Origin: a virus
IMG/VR virus record: IMGVR_UViG_3300043435_000756
Span: 1-62,295 of that record
Length of the DNA stretch: 62,295 bases
Direction: 5' to 3' (one strand)
A model generated the notes under the pieces. That model ran no database searches and had not been told where the DNA came from. It worked only from the letters and a program-made list of their open reading frames with translations. Made by a program: the position numbers and the translations under genes. The number at the start of each line of letters is the position of its first letter. The stretch's first letter is position 1. This document shows positions 11,148-18,715 of the stretch, one piece after another.

Positions 11148-12554
11148 ATGGCAAGAAAATTTTTAGTTAGCGTAGACCTCAACAAGAATGAGCTCTTAAA
11201 TGCTAGAATCCAGAACTTAGGTTCTGCCCCATCAAGTCCAGTCACTGGTCAGATTTACTATGACACAGCAAACAACACCATGTATTACTACAATGGAAAA
11301 ACTGCTCCAGACGGCCCATGGATGCCGATGTCTGGTTCAACAGAAGTTGTTCAAGACATTATTGGTTCTTCAGTACTTGGCGGAACAGCATTAACTTCTA
11401 CATACAACGATGCCGCAGGAACAACAACATTAAGTTTAAATAATACAACAGTAACAGCAGGTTCTTATGGATCACAAACAAAGATCCCAACATTTACAGT
11501 AGATGCACAAGGACGCCTAACAGCGGCTGGAGAAGTAGATGTAGCAACAAACCTTTCTATAGCTGGAGATACTGGAACAGACACAGTTAACCTATTAACT
11601 GACACTCTAACAGTTGTAGGTGGAGAAGGTATTGACGTAGCTGTAACAAATAATACAATTACAGTATCAGCAGAAGATGCAACCTCATCCAATAAGGGTG
11701 TTGCAAGTTTTGATTCAACAGATTTTACAGCTACAGCAGGAAATATAACATTAAACGCTGAGCGTGTACAAGACATTGTTGGAGGAATGATTGATTCTAA
11801 TACAGAGTCAGGAATTTCAGTAACGTACGATGATGTAAATGGAAAACTAGACTTTAACGTAGCAGATCCTACAATTACTCTTTCAGGAGATGTAACTGGT
11901 TCTGCAACAATGACAAACCTTGGCAATGTTGAAATCACAGCAACAATTCAGCCAAATTCTGTAGCACTTGGCACAGACACAACTGGTGATTATGTACAAA
12001 ATATTCAAGGAACCGCTAATGAAGTAACAGTTTCTCCTACATCAGGTGAAGGCACAACAGTAACAATCGGCCTTCCAGATGATGTAACAATTACCAACAA
12101 CTTAAACGTAGGCGGAAACTTAAACGTTACAGGAACAATTAACTCTGTAAATACTACAGAAATTAATATTGTTGATAATAAGGTAAACCTTAATTCTAAC
12201 GCCACAGGAGCCCCAGTAGCAGATGCTGGAATTCGTGTAGAGCGTGGAACAGAAGCAGACGTAGAAGTTCTATGGAATGAAGCTTCAGACAAGTGGACAT
12301 TAACAAATGATGGAACAAACTATCATGCAATTGCAAGAAAGTATTCAGCAGACCTTGCAAATGGATCAGGCCTAACTTCAATAATCGTAACACACAACCT
12401 GGGCACAGATGATGTAACTGTTAATGTTTTTGAAACATCAGGATCTAAGGCTCTTGTTGAAACTGACGTAGAGCGTACATCAGCAAATACAATTACATTA
12501 AAGTTTGCCGAAGCACCTGCAAGTGGAGCATATAGAGTCGTAATTACTGGTTAA
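11148..12554 (+). CDS. tail fibre protein (468 aa)
   Basis: Beta-rich, Thr/Asn/Gly-rich protein with typical fibre modules: N-terminal GQIYYDTANNTMYYYNG, then PTFTVDAQGRLTAAGE (about 118-133), a widespread phage-fibre shaft motif, and repeated NITLN and GDVTGS segments. A trimer-like region IVDNKVNLNS and a C-terminal head (THNLGTDDVTVNVFE) shared with the 150-residue protein upstream complete it. A GGGAG ribosome site precedes the ATG. Expected to be a homotrimeric adhesive fibre. Confidence 0.8.
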   Translation: MARKFLVSVDLNKNELLNARIQNLGSAPSSPVTGQIYYDTANNTMYYYNGKTAPDGPWMPMSGSTEVVQDIIGSSVLGGTALTSTYNDAAGTTTLSLNNTTVTAGSYGSQTKIPTFTVDAQGRLTAAGEVDVATNLSIAGDTGTDTVNLLTDTLTVVGGEGIDVAVTNNTITVSAEDATSSNKGVASFDSTDFTATAGNITLNAERVQDIVGGMIDSNTESGISVTYDDVNGKLDFNVADPTITLSGDVTGSATMTNLGNVEITATIQPNSVALGTDTTGDYVQNIQGTANEVTVSPTSGEGTTVTIGLPDDVTITNNLNVGGNLNVTGTINSVNTTEINIVDNKVNLNSNATGAPVADAGIRVERGTEADVEVLWNEASDKWTLTNDGTNYHAIARKYSADLANGSGLTSIIVTHNLGTDDVTVNVFETSGSKALVETDVERTSANTITLKFAEAPASGAYRVVITG

Positions 12555-12565
12555 GGGAGTTTTAA

Positions 12566-12868
12566 ATGTCAGTTAAAAGATTAGTTCCCTTACACGCAGT
12601 AGCATTACCCGCCCACCCTTCTGAAGCTCGCATGGGAGATCTCTACTACAATACGCAAGACCAAGAATTAAAATTTCATGATGGTACCGAATGGCATTCA
12701 GTCGGCGCAGGAGCCATAACTGGACTTTTAGATCACGTTCACACATATGACGGACAAATATTTTCTGTTTCTGCAAACACTGTTGGCTCAACTGGCACAT
12801 TAGATGGAGGAACTCCATTCTCAGAGTACGGTAATCTGCCAGGAAATCTTGATGCAGGTGAAGCATAA
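12566..12868 (+). CDS. small fibre-associated protein (100 aa)
   Basis: Contains [26 protein letters not shown], the short beta module found at the ends of many phage fibre proteins, followed by a Gly/Ser-rich tail. Overlaps the next start (TAATG). Probably an adaptor or fibre segment. Confidence 0.6.
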   Translation: MSVKRLVPLHAVALPAHPSEARMGDLYYNTQDQELKFHDGTEWHSVGAGAITGLLDHVHTYDGQIFSVSANTVGSTGTLDGGTPFSEYGNLPGNLDAGEA

Positions 12869-14154
12869 TGGCTATTGTACAAATAAGGCGTGGAACTACA
12901 ACTCAATGGGCTCAATCTACTAAAATTTTAAAAGTAGGAGAGCTTGGTGTAGATTTAACATTAAATAAATTAAAAATTGGTAATGGTACAAGCCTTTGGG
13001 TAGACCTTCCTTTTATTGTAAAAGGTGACACAGGCGCAGCAAGCACCGTCCCTGGACCGCAAGGACCAATAGGACCGCAAGGACCGCAAGGTCCACAAGG
13101 TGTTGCCGTTGATTTGCAAGGAAGCGTTGCTTTGGTTGCAAGTTTGCCAACTACAGGAAACTCTGTAAACGATGCATACATTGTTGATGAAGACGGTGAC
13201 TTATATGTTTGGAATGGATTGTCTTGGTATAGCGCAGGACAAATTGTAGGACCTCAAGGTCCACAAGGTCCACAAGGGATTCAAGGTCCTAAAGGTGACA
13301 CTGGCAACGCAAGCACAGTTGCTGGACCAACAGGTCCACAAGGACCGCAAGGTCCACAAGGACCTAAAGGTGACACAGGTGACGCAAGCACAGTTGCTGG
13401 ACCAACAGGTCCAACAGGACCGCAAGGTCCACAAGGACCTAAAGGTGACACAGGTGACGCAAGCACAGTTGCTGGACCAACAGGTCCAACAGGATTAACA
13501 GGGCCAACAGGACCAACTGGGCCACAGGGTCCACAAGGACTCAAAGGCGATACAGGTTTAACAGGACCAACGGGACCAACAGGTCCACAAGGACCGCAAG
13601 GAATACAAGGACTTAAGGGTGATACAGGCGCAACAGGCGCAGCAAGCTCAGTTCCTGGACCAACGGGACCAACAGGTCCACAAGGATTAAAAGGCGATAC
13701 AGGTGACACTGGGCCTCAAGGACCAGCGGGATCTGCAAGTTTTAGCGGAACAAGCGACGCAACTACAGCTGGACTTACTATTGATAAAATTGCTTATCCT
13801 GCAATAACTATGTTAAATGTAACAAACAGTGGTGCTTCAGCGTATTTATTTACAAATCAGTATGGCGGAGGAAACCCAACTATCTATGCAATTTCAGGAA
13901 CTACTATTGCATTTAATTTAAACGTAGCGGGACACCCATTTTTAATTAGATTCTCTGGAGCTAACTATGACACTGGACTAATTCACGTTTCAACAACAGG
14001 AACTATATCTACTGGATCTATGGCCCAAGGAAAAACTAGCGGAACTCTATACTGGCAGGTGCCATATAGCATAAGTGGAAATTATGGATATTTATGCTCT
14101 TTCCATAGCGGAATGGCTGGAACAATAACTGTTAAGGATATAGCAACATTATGA
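12868..14154 (+). CDS. collagen-like fibre with Mtd-N-like and cupredoxin-like domains (428 aa)
   Basis: Residues 1-50 match the fibre-tip N-terminal module seen in major tropism determinant proteins ([28 protein letters not shown]). Collagen-like Gly-X-Y tracts follow, interrupted at about 90-130 by a globular module ([20 protein letters not shown]) that recurs in the genes at 33841 and 36383. The C-terminal domain (about 310-428) has cupredoxin-like residues His356 (AGHPF), Cys410, His413 and Met416 (LCSFHSGM). The DNA carries a 75-bp tandem repeat at 13291-13490. The stop overlaps the next ATG (ATGA). Trimeric collagen-type stalk with a metal-binding-like tip is inferred. Confidence 0.8.
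   Translation: MAIVQIRRGTTTQWAQSTKILKVGELGVDLTLNKLKIGNGTSLWVDLPFIVKGDTGAASTVPGPQGPIGPQGPQGPQGVAVDLQGSVALVASLPTTGNSVNDAYIVDEDGDLYVWNGLSWYSAGQIVGPQGPQGPQGIQGPKGDTGNASTVAGPTGPQGPQGPQGPKGDTGDASTVAGPTGPTGPQGPQGPKGDTGDASTVAGPTGPTGLTGPTGPTGPQGPQGLKGDTGLTGPTGPTGPQGPQGIQGLKGDTGATGAASSVPGPTGPTGPQGLKGDTGDTGPQGPAGSASFSGTSDATTAGLTIDKIAYPAITMLNVTNSGASAYLFTNQYGGGNPTIYAISGTTIAFNLNVAGHPFLIRFSGANYDTGLIHVSTTGTISTGSMAQGKTSGTLYWQVPYSISGNYGYLCSFHSGMAGTITVKDIATL
13291..13490 (+). repeat. 75-bp tandem repeat encoding 25-residue collagen units
   Basis: The string AAAGGTGACA recurs at 13291, 13366 and 13441, exactly 75 bases apart, within nearly identical units encoding GPKGDTG(N/D)[10 protein letters not shown]. Copy number can change by recombination without shifting the frame. 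Confidence 0.85.
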
Positions 14155-14393
14155 CAATAGAAACTACAGGGAATTGGGAATGGGAAGTAGAGGATAGTGA
14201 AACATCTCCTTTACTAAATCTTACTATTAAAAACATTTCTGAAAATAAAACAGTAAAACTACTTAATATTAATTGGGCTACTGGAAGAGAAGATTTTCTT
14301 GAGCATTCTTACAACATGGCAATTGAAACTCTTAGCGGAGGAGACAATTGTTGTCTTGAGGGAAAGGTTGTGATGATAGAAAATGGCATCTAG
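14151..14393 (+). CDS. hypothetical protein in fibre region (80 aa)
   Basis: Starts [20 protein letters not shown]. Beta-rich, acidic, with a CC pair (GGDNCCLEG). Overlaps the collagen fibre (ATGA) and the next fibre (11 bases), so it is translated in step with them; perhaps a fibre chaperone. No family recognised. Confidence 0.6.
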   Translation: MTIETTGNWEWEVEDSETSPLLNLTIKNISENKTVKLLNINWATGREDFLEHSYNMAIETLSGGDNCCLEGKVVMIENGI

Positions 14394-15696
14394 AATAAGA
14401 ATAAGAAGAGGCACAACTACCCAATGGAATTCATCTACTAAAATTTTAGAATCTGGTGAACTAGGACTAGATTTAACATTAAATAAATTAAAAGTTGGCA
14501 ATGGCACAAGCTTGTGGACATCTCTTCCATATATTAATATTTTGCCAAGCGAACTTTCAGAGCTTGCTCAAGATGCAGTTGAATCTGCAATCACAGCTGG
14601 AACAGGAATAACAAAAAGTTATAACGATACTGCAAATACAATTACCCTTGCAGTTGATAGCACTATTGCTAATAAGACTTATGTCGATACCGCCGTTTCT
14701 GGTTTAGGTAGCACGTCAGCAGCAAGCTATGTACCTCTTAGTATTGTTGGAAATGCAGACGGAGTTGCCTCACTTGATGAAACGGGTAAAATCCCAGATT
14801 CTGAAATACCAGCAGAAATTACAAGAAATACTTTAGCTCAAACTCTAACAAACAAAACAATTGGTCTTGGAACTGGGATTACATCAATTGCTCAATACGA
14901 TAACATATCTGGATTTTTTGGGCAAAGCGATATAGCAATTTATCAGGCAGGTCTTGATCGGGGCGGTAGAATAAGCATTAGCGCAGAAGGAGTTATTTCT
15001 GTAGTAAATTCTGGAATAGGATATGTATCAGGAATAGTAACAACTAGTGGCGGAACGAGACTTATTATATCAGTAGGAGGAAATACTCTTAGTGGAACCC
15101 TGGCTGAATTTAATGCAGCATTAACAGATGGAGATTTTGCTACACAGTCTTATGTTACTACAGCAGTATCAAATCTTTTAGATTCTGCCCCAGAAACATT
15201 AAACACTTTAAATGAACTTGCGGCAGCAATAAATGATGATGCTTCATACGCAGCAACTATTACTACCGCTCTAGGTAATAAAGCCCCAATTGCTTCACCA
15301 ACCTTTACTGGAACGGTAGGCGGAATCACAAAAGACATGGTTGGTCTTTCAAATGTAGACAATACCTCTGATAATACAAAAGCCTTGATTACTTATATTC
15401 CAGTATCATCTGCAACACGGACAATTAGTTCTGCAACAGATAAAAACACCCTTCTTGAATGCAGCGTTGCTTGCACAATTACAATTCCAAATGATACCCA
15501 AGATGCAGGATGGCCAATTGGATCAATGGTTGAAGTCAGACAAATCGGAACTGGGCAAGTCACTATAACAAAAGATGCAGCGGTAACAATGCAGGGAACA
15601 GATTCTCAATTTAAATCAAGAGTTCAGTGGAGCACGATTATGTTAGAAAAAAGAGCAGCAAACTCCTGGTTGGTTACAGGAGATACAACTGCATAA
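14383..15696 (+). CDS. tail fibre with Mtd-N-like domain (437 aa)
   Basis: Residues 1-50 form an N-terminal module nearly identical to that of the gene at 12868 ([20 protein letters not shown]), a duplicated anchoring domain. A shaft follows containing AITAGTGITKSYNDTANTITLAVD, a unit also repeated in the gene at 18716, then ASLDETGKIPDSEIP and LNTLNELAAAINDD motifs common in phage fibres, and a C-terminal beta domain (CTITIPNDTQDAGWPIGSM) resembling tail-fibre capping domains. Ends TAATG onto the cysteine-rich gene. Confidence 0.8.
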   Translation: MASRIRIRRGTTTQWNSSTKILESGELGLDLTLNKLKVGNGTSLWTSLPYINILPSELSELAQDAVESAITAGTGITKSYNDTANTITLAVDSTIANKTYVDTAVSGLGSTSAASYVPLSIVGNADGVASLDETGKIPDSEIPAEITRNTLAQTLTNKTIGLGTGITSIAQYDNISGFFGQSDIAIYQAGLDRGGRISISAEGVISVVNSGIGYVSGIVTTSGGTRLIISVGGNTLSGTLAEFNAALTDGDFATQSYVTTAVSNLLDSAPETLNTLNELAAAINDDASYAATITTALGNKAPIASPTFTGTVGGITKDMVGLSNVDNTSDNTKALITYIPVSSATRTISSATDKNTLLECSVACTITIPNDTQDAGWPIGSMVEVRQIGTGQVTITKDAAVTMQGTDSQFKSRVQWSTIMLEKRAANSWLVTGDTTA

Positions 15697-17042
15697 TGCC
15701 AAGAGGACCCAGAAGAAGACATAGCGCATCCGTCTCAAGGCTAAAAGCATTGCTTTCTCTTGTAGAAGATTTTGGTAGACTGACGCTAGTAAATGCAGGA
15801 TTGACTTCCGCAAAATGGAAGCATGTAGTTGCTGGTTGGACAATTGCTGCAGGAAAAGGAACATCTGTTGCATTAGGTTCATTAATTTCAACAACATTTT
15901 CATCTACAAATGCAAGTATTAAAGCAAAAAATCCAGCATCGGGTGTAGGCCCAGCTTTTTGGGTAACAGACTCTGGGAACTATTGGGCGGTAGTAAAAAA
16001 TACAACAAATATTTGTCAAACTTGTTCAGCATGCGGACAGTACAATAGCTGTTCTTATTGTAGCTCATACGCCTATGGGTCTAATGCATCTTGTGGTTGT
16101 GCTTCATATACTCAGACTACATGCTGCAACCAATACAATTATGGACCAGACGGAAGTTGCGGATGTGCTTCATATACTACAACAAGTTGCTGCAATGGAT
16201 ATGGAACATGTACCGTATGCTCCTCATATGGAACACAAACATGCTGTGTTGCTTATTCAAATTATGAGTGCTGCATAGCAAGTGTTCCATTTTACTATAC
16301 ATGCTGCACTGGCTATACGACAAGTAGTTGTTGTACAGAGTACTATACATACTATGGTAATTTTTGCTGTGCCGCATATGTTTATAATTCATACAAAGGC
16401 GGAGTTGTTTGTGGCCAGCCAACATTTTGTGCAGTAACATTATGCTTTAGTTATGGAACATGCACAACATGCTCTTCATACAGCGAATGCTCGGGATCAT
16501 ATTGTGCAGTGTACGGTAGCTGCCAACAATGTGTTGCATATGGAAGTTGTACAGTTTGTACAGGATATTCACAACAGTCATGCTGTACATCTTACACAAG
16601 CTGTACAGTTTGTGCTGCAAATAATTCATGTCAATATTGTACAGGATATACTTCATGCACAGTTTGTGGAGCATATAATCAGTGCCAATACTGCGACGGA
16701 TATTCCTATGGACCAAATGCATCTTGCGGATGTGCTTCATCCTACACTTATAATTGCAACTGTGCAGACCATCATAAAATAGATTTAATTAAAAAAGAAG
16801 GCGGTTCAGAAACAGTTATATCCTCAACAAGCAATTCAACTACAGCAATTGCTGGCATTAAGGTGACCACAGATGGCAATAGTGTTACAGCTCAAGCTTA
16901 TTCAGATGTAAATTATTCTTCCCAAGTTGGATCAGACCTAACTACAACAAATACTGGACAAAAGTCAAAAGATCATGGTATAATTTCAAGAGCTTCAAAC
17001 GCAAGCCAAGGATACACAATAGATGAATTTAGGGTAAATTAA
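15696..17042 (+). CDS. fibre-region protein with massive cysteine-rich insertion (448 aa)
   Basis: Start at 15696 (MPRGPRRRHSASVSRLKALL) chosen for TAATG coupling; a longer frame would run through the previous gene. Residues about 28-105 and 357-448 look like two halves of one concanavalin-like beta sandwich (FWVTDSGNYWAVVKN before, KIDLIKKEGGSETV and IAGIKVTTDGNSVTAQAY after). Between them lies a segment of about 250 residues with roughly 50 cysteines, plus Tyr, Ser, Thr and Gly. Short units recur: SCTVC, SCQYC, SCGCASY, TSCC. Six runs of CC pairs and many C-x2-C pairs give an almost periodic pattern. Disulphide cross-linking outside the cell or multi-metal binding are both possible; neither is shown. 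Confidence 0.7.
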   Translation: MPRGPRRRHSASVSRLKALLSLVEDFGRLTLVNAGLTSAKWKHVVAGWTIAAGKGTSVALGSLISTTFSSTNASIKAKNPASGVGPAFWVTDSGNYWAVVKNTTNICQTCSACGQYNSCSYCSSYAYGSNASCGCASYTQTTCCNQYNYGPDGSCGCASYTTTSCCNGYGTCTVCSSYGTQTCCVAYSNYECCIASVPFYYTCCTGYTTSSCCTEYYTYYGNFCCAAYVYNSYKGGVVCGQPTFCAVTLCFSYGTCTTCSSYSECSGSYCAVYGSCQQCVAYGSCTVCTGYSQQSCCTSYTSCTVCAANNSCQYCTGYTSCTVCGAYNQCQYCDGYSYGPNASCGCASSYTYNCNCADHHKIDLIKKEGGSETVISSTSNSTTAIAGIKVTTDGNSVTAQAYSDVNYSSQVGSDLTTTNTGQKSKDHGIISRASNASQGYTIDEFRVN

Positions 17043-17441
17043 ATGAATACTAAACTTAGTTTTACTCAAAGCCTTAAAGACTATTTAAGAGATATTCGTG
17101 TATATATAAAAACACATGCCAATAAGTATTTAAGGAACAATTTAAAAATAGGATACAAGGTTCCAAAAGATCATGAGTTTATTCCAGATCAGTCCAAGCT
17201 CGGAATGCACCTTGCCATATTAGACCCAACATCCATGATAGTGGAAGACATTATGACAACAAACCCAAAGTTTGGTAATTTGCTTAAAATGGGACCAATT
17301 TTTATTGAAATTAATCATGAGCAAAAAAATAAATTAGACTTAAATTCAAAAAATTGGATATACAACGAAGACGAAAAAGATTTTTTTGAAATCAAAGAAA
17401 TAGATCCAATACCACTAGAAGAATGGAACAAAAATGGCTGA
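17043..17441 (+). CDS. hypothetical protein (132 aa)
   Basis: Starts MNTKLSFTQSLKDYLRDIRV, a basic helix, followed by a compact mixed domain (GYKVPKDHEFIPDQSKLG) ending acidic. It begins directly after the cysteine-rich gene's stop and overlaps the next start by 8 bases. No family recognised. Possibly a soluble partner of the fibre genes. Confidence 0.65.
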   Translation: MNTKLSFTQSLKDYLRDIRVYIKTHANKYLRNNLKIGYKVPKDHEFIPDQSKLGMHLAILDPTSMIVEDIMTTNPKFGNLLKMGPIFIEINHEQKNKLDLNSKNWIYNEDEKDFFEIKEIDPIPLEEWNKNG

Positions 17442-17676
17442 TCCGTTTGAAAGACCAGCTAGGCCCTGGGATCTGTATAATAAAAAAATAGGCCGTGTAG
17501 ATACTTTAACGGCAGATCAAAGACTTGAGATTTGTAAAGGTTGTACCTTTTTTATAAAAACTACTAGCCAATGCAAAAAATGTGGTTGCCTTATGACGGC
17601 AAAAACAAAGCTACCAAATGCAGAATGCCCTATTGGAAAATGGGGACAAACAAAAATAGAGGAGGAAAAAATATGA
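17434..17676 (+). CDS. zinc-ribbon protein resembling DUF6171 (80 aa)
   Basis: CKGCTFFIKTTSQCKKCGC and AECPIGKW give six cysteines in the order C-x2-C, C-x2-C-x-C, C, the spacing of small phage zinc ribbons often annotated DUF6171. Role unknown. Its location inside a fibre operon next to a cysteine-rich fibre is notable. Overlaps both neighbours. Confidence 0.7.
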   Translation: MADPFERPARPWDLYNKKIGRVDTLTADQRLEICKGCTFFIKTTSQCKKCGCLMTAKTKLPNAECPIGKWGQTKIEEEKI

Positions 17677-17945
17677 CAGTATATGAAGAGTGGTTAGCCA
17701 CACAAGATGTTCCTGTTGCAGTGCCAGCAGAGAATATTAAAAAGTTAGCATATGTTATTGATGGCAAAGTTGTTCAGACCCTGGCTACAGACGAAAGAAT
17801 GTGGGCTATTATCTTGAGCAATCCAACAATTGTTGACATTACAGATATAACATTTCCAGATCGTGTAGAAGGCGAGCTTATTTCACAAGTTGCAATAGGC
17901 CAAGACTGGGCATACGACGGAACAACATTTACACCACCAGCTTAG
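17673..17945 (+). CDS. conserved phage hypothetical protein (90 aa)
   Basis: Start at 17673 chosen for the strong GAGGAAAAAATATG context. The core KLAYVIDGKVVQTLATDERMW with PTIVDITD is a small conserved domain met in other phage fibre regions; as far as I know its function has not been determined. Beta-rich. The C-terminus (WAYDGTTFTPPA) resembles the end of fibre-associated adaptor proteins. Confidence 0.65.
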   Translation: MTVYEEWLATQDVPVAVPAENIKKLAYVIDGKVVQTLATDERMWAIILSNPTIVDITDITFPDRVEGELISQVAIGQDWAYDGTTFTPPA

Positions 17946-17953
17946 GGGCATAA

Positions 17954-18694
17954 ATGAAAAAAATTAAGTTTGTGGCCTATCCAGACATGGTAGACATGCT
18001 TGAGCCTTCTCCTATGAAAAATCACATACCTCAATGGTATAAAGATGGAGAAACCTATGATGATAAAAAGTCTGCAGGATTAAAAACATGTGTACCATTT
18101 CTGGATGTAATGCTGACTGGCTACGCCTTAACGACTATCGATGATTTAAAGATATCAAGAGAAGATGGCTTTGTTGTTATTGAAGATGGCAAAATAAAAC
18201 AAGATGGATCATTTGAGCCTAATAAAAAAAGAACTTCGCATAACCATGCTCTTAAAGATAATCAAATTTTTAGCAGACTAGTAAATGAAAGAAAAGGTTC
18301 AAGTGGATCTACTATACCAAGACCACCAGGGCATATGCAAAATCATTTTGTTTGGAGCGGAAAGTGGGGATGGAAAGTTCCGAGAGGATATTCTGTACTT
18401 GTAACACATCCCTTTAATAGACTTGATTTGCCATTTACAACGCTGTCGGGAGTTATTGACAGCGATGGTTGGGTTCCATCTGGCAATATCCCGTTTTTTT
18501 TAAAAGAAGATTTTGAAGGTGTTATTCCAAAAGGAACTCCAATAGCTCAACTACTCCCATACAAAAGAGATTCTTGGGTCATGAAGATTAGTAAAATACT
18601 TGAAGCTCGTTATACAGTTGACATTAAAAGCCACTCAAAGGGTTCCGATGGGTATTACAAAAAGAAGTATTGGAACCGCAAGAACTATAACTAA
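17954..18694 (+). CDS. conserved phage protein with DUF6065-like pattern (246 aa)
   Basis: The motifs IPQWYKDG, GLKTCVPFLDVMLTGYAL, and THPFNRLDLPFTTLSGVIDSDGW followed by IPKGTPIAQLLPYKRDSW resemble a family of phage hypotheticals in T4-like marine phages and, loosely, bacterial DUF6065 proteins. The compact beta-rich C-terminal half looks like an enzyme or binding domain, but no catalytic residues are established. Located amid fibre genes, so a fibre-modifying role is conceivable but unproven. The stop is followed by a separate promoter (18703). Confidence 0.6.
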   Translation: MKKIKFVAYPDMVDMLEPSPMKNHIPQWYKDGETYDDKKSAGLKTCVPFLDVMLTGYALTTIDDLKISREDGFVVIEDGKIKQDGSFEPNKKRTSHNHALKDNQIFSRLVNERKGSSGSTIPRPPGHMQNHFVWSGKWGWKVPRGYSVLVTHPFNRLDLPFTTLSGVIDSDGWVPSGNIPFFLKEDFEGVIPKGTPIAQLLPYKRDSWVMKISKILEARYTVDIKSHSKGSDGYYKKKYWNRKNYN

Positions 18695-18702
18695 GCAAGG
18701 GG

Positions 18703-18708
18703 TATAAT
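18703..18708 (+). promoter_or_regulatory. -10 box for near-leaderless fibre gene
   Basis: GGGGTATAAT ending 7 bases before the ATG at 18716. No ribosome site between, consistent with leaderless translation. Confidence 0.5.
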
Positions 18709-18715
18709 ATAAGAT

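Noticed and set aside
13281-13709. 142-codon antisense frame in the collagen gene
   Set aside because: Open only because Gly-X-Y codons lack stops on the reverse strand; Pro/Gly/Val/Cys composition is the mirror image of the collagen repeat.
16177-16782. Frames in other phases of the cysteine-rich gene
   Set aside because: Arise from the same repetitive codons (TGT, TAT, TCA) and give His/Met-rich low-complexity peptides.
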